In this document: piece after piece, positions 36,625 through 45,265 of the stretch
Layout: every line of letters starts with the position of its first letter
How positions within the stretch are numbered: position 1 is the first letter of the stretch
Translations under genes and position numbers: made by a program
Source: Halalkalibacter wakoensis JCM 9140
Lineage (GTDB): Bacteria > Bacillota > Bacilli > Bacillales > Bacillaceae_D
DNA length: 64,000 nucleotides
Direction of reading: 5' to 3'
NCBI RefSeq assembly: GCF_000513095.1
Contig: NZ_BAUT01000013.1
Coordinates: 1 to 64,000 of the forward strand
The notes under the pieces: generated by a model
What the model was told of the DNA's origin: nothing
Databases searched by the model: none
Seen by the model: only the letters and a program-made list of their open reading frames with translations

Positions 36625-37884
36625 TTAGTCAATTTTACAATTTAAGAGTTCAACTGCAAGTTTTTGATAGATGGCATTTGTCCATCCAAATCCCTCTTGT
36701 AAAGGGTATCTTCCAGTAGTGTTAATGTTATAATCTACAACATTATATTTTTCATACATTTTTCCTGTTATCATAAATTGATCCGTACATAAGTTGACCC
36801 AACGTCTCGCTATTTCGATGCTTATCTCATTGTAACCATATCTTTTAAGACCACTTATAACAATCCATTGTAAGGGTGCCCACCCGTTTGGATAGTCCCA
36901 CTGAAAACTAGTATAGTAAATAGAGGTAGCCATCCCTCCACGAACTAAAAACATGTTGACTTTTTCTTGTATAAGTTCAGCTTGGTTTCGATCAGCTACT
37001 CCTGCCCATAGAGGGAAAAATGTGGCTAAAGAAGGATAAACGTACTGTTTGCCTTTAATAAAATTATAGTCAAAATACATATCATGTGAATCACTCCATA
37101 AGTAATGATTCATTAATTGTTTTCTTTTTCTAGCTCTGTTCTTCCATTCCTGAATTTCATTACCTCTTCCTAATATGCTGGCAAACTCAGATAAATCCGT
37201 TTCATATTTATATAACAATGAATTAAGTTCTACAGGTATAAAGTGACCGCATTCTCTGTGAAAGCGACCAGTATAATCCCAACCAGATTCTGCTTCTGTT
37301 CGTTCTTGCCAGAACTGTGGAGGGATGTGCATTTCATCAAAATGCAAGTACGCTTCTTCGTGAATTCTTAGCATTTTATCCAGGTCATCAAAATAGCGAT
37401 TTAATCCAATTTCCCTATGATAATGAGTACTAGGATTCATCCAAACATTAAAGTATTCTAGCTTTGCAATTTCATACGCATATTTTAGCCATTCAAGATC
37501 CTCATCCCAAACCTCCTTAATCATTGATGTCAAAAACGGTGGTTGTGAACGACTCAAGTGTGCAACTTCTGAACTATTTGGAATAATACCGAAAGTTTTC
37601 ATCTGATATAGAAAATTATCAACAATACCTCTAGCTAAACGATCTAATTTAGAAATTTTTAATCCTAGCAGTGTAAAGTAACTATCCCAATAAAAGAGCT
37701 GTTGAAAAACGCCTCCAGGAACAACATAAGGATGCGGTAAATAAAATAACTGTCCCTTTGTAAATGGAGGGCTTTCAACTATCAGTTCTTTCCAATACTT
37801 ATGAATGTATCTTAATGTCTTTTCAATTTTTTCCTCCGAACAATTTATCTCTATTACAGGTAATTCATAGTCCAACCTAATCAA
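36625..37884 (-). CDS. GH37 trehalase-family glycosidase
   Basis: A 419-residue (alpha/alpha)6-barrel enzyme of glycoside hydrolase family 37. Both trehalase signatures are recognisable: VPGGVFQQLFYWDSYF (about 55-70) and FQWDYPNGWAPLQ. The acid residue is expected in ESGWDYTGRF and the base in MYEKYN. It has no signal peptide and is about 150 residues shorter than E. coli TreA, so it is a cytoplasmic short form. Substrate may be trehalose or another alpha-glucoside. The start is a TTG: 37884 abuts GGAG, while the TTG at 37875 has 9 bp spacing and may be the true start. Confidence 0.82.
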   Translation of the reverse strand: MIRLDYELPVIEINCSEEKIEKTLRYIHKYWKELIVESPPFTKGQLFYLPHPYVVPGGVFQQLFYWDSYFTLLGLKISKLDRLARGIVDNFLYQMKTFGIIPNSSEVAHLSRSQPPFLTSMIKEVWDEDLEWLKYAYEIAKLEYFNVWMNPSTHYHREIGLNRYFDDLDKMLRIHEEAYLHFDEMHIPPQFWQERTEAESGWDYTGRFHRECGHFIPVELNSLLYKYETDLSEFASILGRGNEIQEWKNRARKRKQLMNHYLWSDSHDMYFDYNFIKGKQYVYPSLATFFPLWAGVADRNQAELIQEKVNMFLVRGGMATSIYYTSFQWDYPNGWAPLQWIVISGLKRYGYNEISIEIARRWVNLCTDQFMITGKMYEKYNVVDYNINTTGRYPLQEGFGWTNAIYQKLAVELLNCKID

Positions 37885-37935
37885 CTCCAGATCAACGGTT
37901 TTAATGATTCATATGTTTTTAAGGAGGGATATAGT

Positions 37936-38043
37936 ATGGAAAGATTCAGATATCTATGGGACGATTTTCTTTTTGATCATTTTAGCTGTAAATCACTCTG
38001 CAGTTGTTTGGACAGAGTAAAGGATTTAGAGAAGATGATATAG
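37936..38043 (+). CDS. Possible 35-residue Cys-containing peptide
   Basis: A short frame starting MERFRYLWDDFLFDHF and containing CKSLCSC, then an acidic/basic tail. A strong AAGGAGGGAT lies 5-6 bp before the ATG, better than many real genes here. It lies between divergent genes and reads toward the BstA-like gene. No homology can be judged from sequence alone, so it remains a candidate small protein. Confidence 0.4.
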   Translation: MERFRYLWDDFLFDHFSCKSLCSCLDRVKDLEKMI

Positions 38044-38104
38044 AACTACATATTTTATAGGTGAGCAGAAAATAAATACAAGGGGTTTATAGGAGGGGTA
38101 ACAG

Positions 38105-38623
38105 ATGGATATGAAATACCCAATTGGAACATTCGAATTTGATGGTGAGATAACAGAGAGTGTAGCAACGGAATGGATAAAAGAGATTGAAGAATTGCCT
38201 AGTTTGCTACAAAAGGCAGTAAAAGACTTAGATGATGAACAGCTTGATACACCATATCGGCCTGGAGGATGGACAATTAGACAAGTCATTCATCATCTTG
38301 CCGATAGCCATATGAATGCCTTGGTTCGTTTCAAATTAGCTCTTACGGAAGAAACCCCTGTCATAAAGCCGTATAATGAAGCGAAATGGGCGGAACTATC
38401 TGATTGTACATTACCAATTGAAGTTTCCTTATTATTACTAAAATCGTTGCATACTCGCTGGACAAACGTTTTATCAAGTCTAAGTCCTGAGGATTTGAAA
38501 AAGACATTCATTCATCCTGAATTAGGAGAAGTGACAGTCGGTAAAAATATAGGAATCTATGCTTGGCACGGCCGACATCATCTGGCACATATTACGTCTT
38601 TGTGTAACCGGAAGGGCTGGTAA
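38105..38623 (+). CDS. DinB/YfiT-type metal-dependent bacillithiol transferase
   Basis: A 172-residue four-helix DinB-superfamily protein close to B. subtilis YfiT/BstA: start [44 protein letters not shown], and end [12 protein letters not shown]. The histidines in IHHLADSH and GRHHLAH are metal ligands. This family transfers bacillithiol to electrophiles. AGGAGGGG precedes the ATG. The next gene, 56 bp on, is a DUF4256 gene. Confidence 0.88.
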   Translation: MDMKYPIGTFEFDGEITESVATEWIKEIEELPSLLQKAVKDLDDEQLDTPYRPGGWTIRQVIHHLADSHMNALVRFKLALTEETPVIKPYNEAKWAELSDCTLPIEVSLLLLKSLHTRWTNVLSSLSPEDLKKTFIHPELGEVTVGKNIGIYAWHGRHHLAHITSLCNRKGW

Positions 38624-38685
38624 AAAACTGTGTGAATGATAATATAATGACAGTACAAGCTTGAGAGAAATAAGGGGACATGAAT

Positions 38686-39251
38686 ATGAAGAAGGAAAAT
38701 CGGGAGTTATCACTAGAACAACGTGAAGAATTACTCCAAACATTGAAAGTCCGTTTTGAGAAAAACATGGAACGACACAAGGGTCTTGAATGGGATGACG
38801 TGCAAGCAAAGCTCGAAGCTAATCCAGAAAAATTATGGTCGCTTAATGAAATGGAAGGAACTGGCGGTGAACCAGATGTTGTCGGTTATGATGAAAAAAC
38901 GGGTGAATACATGTTTTATGATTGTTCTGCAGAAAGTCCTAAAGGACGCAGAAGTGTGTGTTACGATCGCGAAGCTTGGAATCAAGAAAAAAGCACAAAC
39001 CAGAAAATAGCGTTATAGATATGGCGGCGGAAATGGGAATTGAGCTGTTAACGGAAGAGCAATACCGAGGACTGCAGCAACTTGGTCATTTTGATAGAAA
39101 AACATCAAGCTGGGTGCAAACACCTGAGCATATTAGAAAACTTGGCGGAGCTATCTTTTGTGATCGTCGCTACGACACGGTCTTTATGTACCACAATGGA
39201 GCAGATTCTTACTATGGAGCAAGGGGTTTCCGAGGATCTCTTAGGGTCTAA
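38686..39251 (+). pseudogene. DUF4256 protein, frameshifted
   Basis: Two frames, to 39018 and from 38958, together make a DUF4256 protein of about 188 residues. The break lies at about 38976: GAAGCTTGGAATC should read GAAGCTTTGGAATC, which gives REALESRKKHKPENSVIDMAAEMGIELLTEEQY. One T of a TTT run is missing. The rest (WVQTPEHIRKLGGAIFCDRRYDTVF, ending ARGFRGSLRV) is well kept. The ATG at 38686 has AAGGGGAC at 7-8 bp and is preferred over 38680. No function is known for the family. Confidence 0.82.
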
Positions 39252-39396
39252 ATTCGCACGTCTCTAAATAAGAGGACGGAAAAAGTTCTTCATCAAGCAG
39301 ATGAAGGACAAGACTGGTCATTTTCATTGTTAGTCTTCCACCAAGTGTCATTGGGGGAGAGTAGCCTAACTAATTTAGCTAGCACCATGCTCCGAT

Positions 39397-39436
39397 AAAA
39401 CAAAAACGACTCGAATTTCCGAGTCGTTTTTGTTTT
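39397..39436. terminator. Bidirectional terminator between DUF4256 and dps
   Basis: Perfect 17-bp stem AAAACAAAAACGACTCG and its complement around a 6-base loop, with A-run and T-run built in. Confidence 0.9.
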
Positions 39437-39452
39437 GGCTTGTCCACTTTCC

Positions 39453-39893
39453 TTATTTTAAGAATGAACGCAGCATCCAGTTATGTTTTTCAAGTGATTG
39501 ATGAATCGCAAGAAGCATATCGGCTGTTGTTTCATCCCCTAGTGAATCAGCGGCTTCCATACCTTCTTTTAGTTCATCGATTAATGTATTAAAGTCGTCA
39601 ACTAGCTCTCCTACCATTGATTCTGCATCTTGGCTGCCACTAGCTTCTTTTACAGAAGCTGTTTCTAAAAATTCTTTCATTGTTGCAACAGGATGTCCTT
39701 TCAATGCTAGTAAGCGTTCTGCTAACTCGTCGATATGTGTAGAGGCCTCGTTGTAAAGCTCCTCAAACTTATCATGTAATGTAAAGAAAGCAGGTCCTTT
39801 TACATACCAATGATAGTTGTGAAGCTTAATAAATAAAACACTCCAGTTTGCTATTTGTTTGTTTAAGATGGATGATACTTTTTCTTGACTCAT
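39453..39893 (-). CDS. dps: Dps-family DNA-binding ferritin-like protein
   Basis: A 146-residue Dps protein. The inter-subunit ferroxidase site is visible in [40 protein letters not shown]. It should oxidise Fe(II) with peroxide and protect DNA in a 12-mer. AGGAGGAGT lies upstream of the ATG. A sigma-B-like promoter at 39929-39955 would tie it to general stress, as for dps in B. subtilis; a PerR-type box is not evident. Confidence 0.94.
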   Translation of the reverse strand: MSQEKVSSILNKQIANWSVLFIKLHNYHWYVKGPAFFTLHDKFEELYNEASTHIDELAERLLALKGHPVATMKEFLETASVKEASGSQDAESMVGELVDDFNTLIDELKEGMEAADSLGDETTADMLLAIHQSLEKHNWMLRSFLK

Positions 39894-39928
39894 ACGATTA
39901 CTCCTCCTTTGTTCTCTCTAATTTACTA

Positions 39929-39955
39929 TTTCCCGTTTCAACAAAATTATAAACC
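39929..39955 (-). promoter_or_regulatory. Candidate sigma-B promoter of dps
   Basis: On the minus strand GGTTTAT and GGGAAA are separated by 14 bp, matching the sigma-B pattern GTTTAA-N12-14-GGGWAW closely. It ends about 36 bp before the dps start codon. Confidence 0.55.
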
Positions 39956-39966
39956 AATTTTTTCTA

Positions 39967-40638
39967 CTAAAAAGTGACAACTTTATGTTGAAAGCTTCCT
40001 CCGTGAACTTGTGTGAACATGTTTCCGGCTGCTTCAAGCAATGCATTTGCTTCTTCACTTTCCATAGACGGGCGCAAGTAAAAAAGGTGAAGAGCAGACG
40101 TTGTGTTAGTTGTTACCTTGGTTCTTGTTGAATCCACGATCGGACTACCAAAAGCACCAGTTGAATCGGCGCTAATCAACTTTCCTTCCATATGATTCAA
40201 CCGTCCATTTACACCTTCGTATTGATCATGCTCAGTCCCTAAACGAAATGTCACATCCCCTTCGATCTGGGCAGCATCGTAAATTCCTAGAGGAATGGCA
40301 TATTCTAATGAAAAAAAGGTGTTTAAATCAACGGCAGAATGTACAAGTGGAAGTGGTTGTCCTTTTTTGATTCGGCGGTATAACGCTTCGTGTGATGGAC
40401 GGTATTTACTGGCGCTAATTCCCAAGTCTTTAAATGTTTGACGCCATTCAGAGATGCCTTTATAATCGGTAAGTTCTTTCGTTTCGAGTTCTACTTTTAA
40501 CGTCTCTTGAAAAAATTGCAAACGACCTTTTAACATTTGAGGTGAATCGTCAATCACGATATGATTGTATTGGATTGTCCCGATCTTAAAGGTTGGTATT
40601 TTCGATGAAATGGATTCATCAATGCTTACATTTATCAT
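39967..40638 (-). CDS. B3/B4 domain protein (Phe-tRNA synthetase beta-like editing domain)
   Basis: A 223-residue stand-alone B3/B4 domain, with SKYRPSHEALYRRI and LPLVHSAVDLNTFFSLEYAIPLGIYDAAQIEG typical of the group. Such proteins resemble the editing domain of phenylalanyl-tRNA synthetase beta and may act on mischarged tRNA or amino acids; the true role is unproven. The ATG at 40638 has GAAAGGA upstream; the longer frame to 40722 has no such site and overlaps the divergent queG promoter. Confidence 0.85.
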   Translation of the reverse strand: MINVSIDESISSKIPTFKIGTIQYNHIVIDDSPQMLKGRLQFFQETLKVELETKELTDYKGISEWRQTFKDLGISASKYRPSHEALYRRIKKGQPLPLVHSAVDLNTFFSLEYAIPLGIYDAAQIEGDVTFRLGTEHDQYEGVNGRLNHMEGKLISADSTGAFGSPIVDSTRTKVTTNTTSALHLFYLRPSMESEEANALLEAAGNMFTQVHGGSFQHKVVTF

Positions 40639-40715
40639 AGTTAACGATCCTTTCGCTACAAGTTTCTTTTTATTGTAGCATATTGAAGGAAATGGAAGAA
40701 GAAAGGTGATCGGAC

Positions 40716-41855
40716 ATGACACATGCCCAATTAAAGGATGAGCTTATTGCATATAGTAAAACAATAGGAGTCGACAAGATTGGCTTTGCATCTGCGGATC
40801 CTTTCTTGCAATTAAAAGATCGACTTCTGATTCAGCAAGAACGGGGGTATCAGTCTGGTTTTGAAGAACCTGATATAGAGAAAAGAACGGAACCAAAGAA
40901 GCTTGTCGAAGGAGCAAGAACGATTATTTCAATTGCGCTTGCGTATCCTTCCAAAATGAAAAATCCACCGAAGAGCACACGTGATGAAAGAAGAGGTATT
41001 TTCTGTAGAGCCTCATGGGGAAAGGATTATCATGATGTGTTACGAGATAGATTGAAAAAAATTGAGCTTTTCTTACAAGAAAAAGTACCAGATGGGAAGA
41101 CCATTTCAATGGTTGATACAGGTGAACTTTCCGATCGTGCTGTGGCTGAGCGAGCTGGGATAGGCTGGAGTGGAAAGAATTGTGCGATCATTACCCCTGA
41201 ATTTGGAAGCTATGTTTACTTAGGGGAATTGGTAACCACGATAGGGTTTGAGCCAGATCAGCCCATTACGGATCAATGCGGAACGTGTAATAAATGTGTT
41301 GAAGCATGCCCAACGGGTGCTTTAATACAAGGTGGTCAATTGGATTCACAAAAATGCATTGCATTTTTAACACAAACCAAAACATTCCTTCCAGATCAGT
41401 ATCGAAAAAAATTAGGGAATAGACTGTATGGTTGTGACACGTGTCAGCAAGTTTGTCCTGAAAACAAAGGTAAGGACTTTCATTTACATCCAGAAATGGA
41501 ACCAGATCCTGAATTAGCAAAGCCAAAACTAATCCCTTTGCTCACAATAAGCAATCGAGAATTTAAAGAGACATTTGGCCACGTATCAGGTTCATGGAGG
41601 GGAAAAAAACCGATTCAGCGCAATGCGATTATCGCATTAGCTCATTTTAAAGACAAAAAAGCGTTACCCGTTTTAACGGAGCTACTTTACAAAGACCCAA
41701 GACCGGTTATACGAGGAACAGCCGCTTGGGCAATAGGTGAGATTGGAAGCACGAGTGAGGAAACTATATTGAATAAAGCGAAAAAGACAGAAAAAGAAGC
41801 AGAAGTGATTCGAGAGATTGAAAAAGGGCTGAATTTACTAAATAACAAGCATTGA
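40716..41855 (+). CDS. queG: Epoxyqueuosine reductase QueG
   Basis: A 379-residue enzyme with an N-terminal cobalamin-binding domain (MVDTGELSDRAVAERAGIGWSGKN), two 4Fe-4S motifs (CGTCNKCVEACPTGA and CDTCQQVCP plus an upstream QKCIAF cysteine) and a C-terminal HEAT-like tail (ALPVLTELLYKDPRPVIRGTAAWAIGEIG), as in the longer Bacillus form. It reduces epoxyqueuosine to queuosine in tRNA, the last step of the pathway. AAAGGTGAT precedes the ATG. The ogt gene follows after 75 bp. Confidence 0.95.
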   Translation: MTHAQLKDELIAYSKTIGVDKIGFASADPFLQLKDRLLIQQERGYQSGFEEPDIEKRTEPKKLVEGARTIISIALAYPSKMKNPPKSTRDERRGIFCRASWGKDYHDVLRDRLKKIELFLQEKVPDGKTISMVDTGELSDRAVAERAGIGWSGKNCAIITPEFGSYVYLGELVTTIGFEPDQPITDQCGTCNKCVEACPTGALIQGGQLDSQKCIAFLTQTKTFLPDQYRKKLGNRLYGCDTCQQVCPENKGKDFHLHPEMEPDPELAKPKLIPLLTISNREFKETFGHVSGSWRGKKPIQRNAIIALAHFKDKKALPVLTELLYKDPRPVIRGTAAWAIGEIGSTSEETILNKAKKTEKEAEVIREIEKGLNLLNNKH

Positions 41856-41930
41856 TAAACGAGCGAATCTTGTCTTAGTAAGGTAAGATAAGGAAAAGAT
41901 TGGACATTGGAAGGAAGGGGTAATAGGACA

Positions 41931-42455
41931 ATGCACGTTACACACTACGTCGATGAAATGAATAGTCCCCTAGGAACTCTGACAATTGTTGCAACAGATA
42001 AAGGAGTTTGTCACATCCACTTTGGCGAATTAACAAAATGCACGGCGTCATTAAAGGCTTGGTTAAAAAAACAAGGACGAAAAGGTGAAGTCGTTCGCTG
42101 CAAAGAAACGCTAAAACCAATATGTGATCAACTAGAAGACTACTTTGCTGGAAAACGGAACACATTTGATGTTTCACTAGACCTATGTGGGACGGAATTT
42201 CAAAAAAAGGTATGGAATACATTAAAAGACATCGAATATGGAAAAACAAAGTCTTATAAAGAAATCGCAAAAGAAATTGGCGCACCAAAAGCCGTTCGAG
42301 CCATTGGAGGAGCTAATAATAAAAACCCAATCCCGATTATTATTCCGTGCCACCGAGTAATCGGAAGCAACGGAAACATGGTCGGATACGGCGGAGGACT
42401 CGAGAAAAAAGAACTTCTCTTAAGCTTAGAAGGAGCAATTGAAAAAATCTCGTAA
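41931..42455 (+). CDS. ogt: Methylated-DNA--protein-cysteine methyltransferase Ogt
   Basis: A 174-residue DNA repair protein with the acceptor motif IPCHRVIG (C140) and the helix-turn-helix region KSYKEIAKEIGAPKAVRAIGGANNKNP. It removes alkyl groups from O6-alkylguanine by irreversible transfer to its own cysteine. The ATG at 41931 is preferred; AAGGGG lies about 11 bp upstream, and the TTG at 41907 would add a charged stretch not typical of the family. Confidence 0.94.
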   Translation: MHVTHYVDEMNSPLGTLTIVATDKGVCHIHFGELTKCTASLKAWLKKQGRKGEVVRCKETLKPICDQLEDYFAGKRNTFDVSLDLCGTEFQKKVWNTLKDIEYGKTKSYKEIAKEIGAPKAVRAIGGANNKNPIPIIIPCHRVIGSNGNMVGYGGGLEKKELLLSLEGAIEKIS

Positions 42456-42458
42456 AGA

Positions 42459-42490
42459 AAGGATGACATGGTCATTCTTTTTTTTGTTTT
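42459..42490 (+). terminator. Terminator after ogt
   Basis: Short stem GGATGAC/GTCATTC with flanking AAAG/CTTT pairing and a long T-run. Confidence 0.75.
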
Positions 42491-42523
42491 TTTATAGATT
42501 GTAACTGGAAAATTTTCGCTCAT

Positions 42524-42561
42524 AGTGAAATGGAGCGGAAGCCACTCGACTCCTGCGGGAA
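42524..42561. repeat. Half of a larger hairpin repeat
   Basis: The stretch from TGAAATGGAGCGG through CCACTCGACTCCTGCGGGA is the 5' half of the repeat family seen at 42598 and 61619. Its outer segment CCACTCG can pair with CGAGTGG at about 43306-43312, so 42524 and 43255-43335 may be halves of one copy separated by later insertions. Confidence 0.55.
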
Positions 42562-42597
42562 ATAGAGGGAGGCCACTGAAAAAGTGCCTAACTGCCG

Positions 42598-42710
42598 CAG
42601 GTGAATGACACTACGCTTTCCGCGGGTGCCCGGTGAGCCTCCTCGCTGTCGCCTGCGGGGTCTCACACGTGGGTCACTGCTCCCGCAGGAGTCTCCGTGT
42701 CATTCACCTG
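42598..42710. repeat. Larger hairpin repeat, copy A
   Basis: Outer arms CAGGTGAATGACAC (42598-42611) and GTGTCATTCACCTG (42697-42710) pair perfectly. The interior holds CGCTTTCCGCGGG, GGTGAGCCTCCTCG, GGGGTCTCAC and CCCGCAGGAGTCT, shared with copy B at 61619. No open frame is supported. It lies in a 989-bp gene-free region. Confidence 0.85.
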
Positions 42711-43067
42711 CTAGGGTTACTTTTACTTACCATTTAACTTGTTACTCTTTTTCATTTAAAAGCTTTACTTCATATTTTTTTGCGAGTAGCAAAATGTCCA
42801 GTTTAACAAACATACATTCCTGCATCTTTATTGAATTCGAATTCATCATTTTTTCGTGTTCCATATATACTGATAGGATGTTGTTTGGAAACAAGGTTCA
42901 TGTTATTTGTTTTTGCAATAACTCCAATGAGTGTATATTTTCCAGACTGTAGACCCAAGGCCTTTGAGCTTCATTTCTCAAAGGCCTCTTTTGCTATTTC
43001 TCATCTTTTTTTAATCATTGATGAATATTAAATAGAGAATTTCTATCTTACCTCTCAACAAAGCGGA
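42711..43067. other. Gene-free AT-rich stretch between repeats
   Basis: No credible gene. Short frames here lack ribosome binding sites. A pairing segment AGGCCTTTGAG/CTCAAAGGCCT at about 42958-42986, followed by CTTTTG, looks like a terminator without an upstream gene, perhaps a relic. Confidence 0.45.
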
Positions 43068-43172
43068 CGGGATGGGAGGGCCGACTCCTGCAGGAGGGAA
43101 GGGCAGGTTGAAATCCACCGGCGTAGCCGGTTAGTTCAACGCCCACCTGCGGAAAGCGTGCCCCCCATCCCG
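43068..43172. repeat. Larger hairpin repeat, copy C
   Basis: Outer arms CGGGATGGG and CCCATCCCG pair perfectly; inside are GACTCCTGCAGGAG, a GGTTGAA/TTCAAC stem with ACCGGCGTAGCCGGT, and CCTGCGGAAAGCG. It has the family edges GACTCCTGC and GCGGAAAGCG in the opposite orientation to copies A and B, with a different interior. Confidence 0.75.
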
Positions 43173-43254
43173 GGAGCGGATTCGATGTACTTATTTACGC
43201 CACTCTCTCATTAATCACAAAGATTAGAGCACTTTTCCTGCTCTCAAATAGAGG

Positions 43255-43335
43255 TAGGGGCGAGACCCCACAGCCGAGGAGGCTCGCCACCTACTTGCGG
43301 GTGCGAGTGGCTGCAGCACAATGGAACGAACTTGG
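43255..43335. repeat. Partial larger hairpin repeat, copy D
   Basis: GGGGCGAGACCCCAC, CGAGGAGGCTCGCCAC and GCGAGTGGCTGC are interior and right-end segments of the same family. The left arm is missing at this site. Confidence 0.6.
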
Positions 43336-43444
43336 GGAAAACACCTAACCTATAACCATAAAGTATACGAAAACAGTCTTTTTTTGTTCATTTTAAACAA
43401 GCTAGTGATCATACGTTTATAGTAGTAGAAAGGAGAATGTCTAA

Positions 43445-44328
43445 ATGAACCCAAACATCATTTCTCGATTACATCAGCAAATCGAAACAAGGAATAAGCA
43501 GTTTGTTGAAGAGGCTAGAGGAGATAACTTGGTAGATGCCATTGTCCTAAAGAAACTAGCCATGAATAAGAAAAGAGGAGCTGAAATCGTAAAGTCTTAT
43601 GTAGAAGGAGATATTACACGAACTTCAACATTCGAAGATTACCAATATGTCGATTACAAACAACATAATGAATACTTAATTAAAATAAACGATCATGTTT
43701 ACATGGAAGAACAAATTGAATATCGAAGAGCTACATTTTTTCAAGATGAATTGATCAACGATGAAATGATTGAGGTTGAGGAACAAGAAAGGGAAGCGAT
43801 TAAAGTAGAAGAAATGCTTCGTGAAACAAGTGCCGATGAACCTAAACGTTCCTATAACAGAAGAGAAGCGGTTCGATATGCAGAGAGATGGTGGGATGAC
43901 TACAATCCTGAATACAAAAAATTCACGAATAACTGTACGAATTTCATCTCGCAATGTTTGCACGCAGGTGGCGCAAAAATGTCCGGTCACCCAGACCGTT
44001 CTAAAGGCTGGTGGTTTAGGTCAAATAATTGGAGCTTCAGTTGGTCTGTTGCCCATGCGTTCAGATGGTATTTAAGTGGATCCAATGCGGGTTTAAGAGG
44101 CGAAGAGAAAGAGAGTGCAAGCGAGTTAGAGCTGGGGATGTCATTTGTTATGATTTTGATGGAGATGGACGTTGGCAGCACACAACCATTGTCGTAGACA
44201 AAGATGCAAATGGAGAACCACTCGTCAATGCCCAAACAGCCAACAGCCGCATGCGCTACTGGAAATATGAAGATTCCACAGCCTGGACACCAAATATTAA
44301 ATACAAGTTTTTCCGAATCGTAGTATAA
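43445..44328 (+). pseudogene. Amidase-domain (CHAP-like) secreted-type protein, frameshifted
   Basis: Two frames make one protein of about 294 residues with a C-terminal amidase_6 domain: YNRREAVRYAERWWDDYNPEYKKFTNNCTNFISQCLHAGG carries the catalytic cysteine, and HTTIVV the histidine. The break is near 44138: GAGCTGGGGATGTC should read GAGCTGGGGGATGTC, giving [19 protein letters not shown]. One G of a five-G run is missing. No signal peptide is visible, as in the cytoplasmic or sporulation-linked members of this family. The N-terminal half has a charged, helical linker. It likely cleaves peptide bonds in cell wall or related substrates. AAAGGAGAATG precedes the ATG. Confidence 0.8.
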
Positions 44329-44370
44329 AGCCACACCCAAAAGGGCGGTTTCCCTTTTGGGTGTGGCTTT
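44327..44370. terminator. Long perfect hairpin after the amidase gene
   Basis: Perfect 19-bp arms from AAAGCCACACCCAAAAGGG around CGGTTT, overlapping the stop codon. Only three T follow. The AAAGGGCGGTTT-CCCTTT core recurs in the tandem repeat at 60080. Confidence 0.75.
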
Positions 44371-44483
44371 AGGATTTAAATTGTAAGTTCCCCTCTTTTT
44401 GAGCATTTCTTCTTTAATCGGTAGGTGGTATAATGTTTTTTATTGATAAGTTAGATTCTTATAGGAAATAGAGGTGTTTGCAC

Positions 44484-44957
44484 GTGGGGTTACATATCGT
44501 GCTTTTTCAGCCAGAAATCCCGGCTAATACAGGAAATATTGCAAGAACATGTGCTGGTACGAATACAACATTGCATTTAATTCGCCCTCTTGGGTTTTCA
44601 ACGGATGATAAAATGTTAAAACGAGCTGGTTGTGATTACTGGCCAAGTGTATCGATTCATTATTACGATTCGTTGGACGAGCTTTTTAACAAATATCCAG
44701 AAGGTCAATTTTACTTTATCGAAACAGTTGGAACGAAGAATTACAGTGATTTTGATTATTCCAATAATGACATCGATCACTTTTTTGTGTTTGGTCGCGA
44801 AACGACGGGATTGCCTCAAAGTGTGATCGAACAAAATGTAGAGAAATGCTTTCGAATCCCTCAAACAGATAAAATTCGTTCGCTTAATTTATCGAATACC
44901 GCTGCGATTGTGATTTATGAAGCTATCCGTCAGCAAGGCTTTAAAGATCTAGTATAG
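44484..44957 (+). CDS. trmL: tRNA (cytidine/uridine-34-2'-O)-methyltransferase TrmL
   Basis: A 157-residue SPOUT-fold methyltransferase with LHIVLFQPEIPANTGNIARTC at the start, FGRETTGLP in the middle and IRSLNLSNTAAIVIYEA in the knot. It methylates the ribose of the wobble base in tRNA-Leu isoacceptors. The GTG at 44484 has AGAGGTG at 8 bp and gives MGLHIVLFQ, the usual start; the TTG at 44478 is rejected. Confidence 0.95.
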   Translation: MGLHIVLFQPEIPANTGNIARTCAGTNTTLHLIRPLGFSTDDKMLKRAGCDYWPSVSIHYYDSLDELFNKYPEGQFYFIETVGTKNYSDFDYSNNDIDHFFVFGRETTGLPQSVIEQNVEKCFRIPQTDKIRSLNLSNTAAIVIYEAIRQQGFKDLV

Positions 44958-44968
44958 ACCGGAGTGAA

Positions 44969-45002
44969 AAATCGACCAGTCTCCGAAGAGGCTGGTCGAT
45001 TT
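44969..45002. terminator. Bidirectional terminator after trmL
   Basis: AAATCGACCAGTCTC pairs with GAGGCTGGTCGATTT with one wobble, around CGAA. It also ends the small minus-strand gene at 45021. Confidence 0.85.
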
Positions 45003-45020
45003 CGTAAGGAAAAGTGCTTA

Positions 45021-45110
45021 TTAATTTTTGTGTGGATTGTCTTCATATCCTGCTGTGAAAATAGCAACAAAGAAAACAATACTAACACCAAGGATGAGTA
45101 CTGTACCCAT
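45021..45110 (-). CDS. 29-residue single-helix membrane peptide
   Basis: A short frame with one hydrophobic segment and an acidic/basic tail: starts MGTVLILGVSIVFF and ends GYEDNPHKN. A strong AAGGAGGA lies 6 bp before the ATG and a terminator follows the stop. This is the pattern of a real small gene, like many single-helix peptides in Bacillus. Homology is not assessed. Confidence 0.6.
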   Translation of the reverse strand: MGTVLILGVSIVFFVAIFTAGYEDNPHKN

Positions 45111-45265
45111 GTTTATTCCTCCTTGTCACAAAGCATAAGTCCATTATAAAACAATTCTACAAAGAAAGAAATGAAAGTTACGTGAAAGCTAGGACGGTTC
45201 TTCTAATTTGTAGAGGATGACCGTCGTGATTAAGCTTATATAGATGAGAGAAGGAGACGTTTTGA

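Noticed and set aside
42565-42592. Second copy of the 44-bp mini-transposon
   Set aside because: Only GGCCACTGAAAAAGTG resembles the insert end at 22566. There is no matching right end and no target duplication, so the likeness may be chance.
42605-43031. Open frames in the 42.6-43.0 kb gap
   Set aside because: They overlap the larger repeat and AT-rich DNA, lack ribosome binding sites and have low-complexity products.
44964-45149. Plus-strand frame after trmL
   Set aside because: It begins in the bidirectional terminator and is antisense to the better supported minus-strand peptide at 45021-45110.
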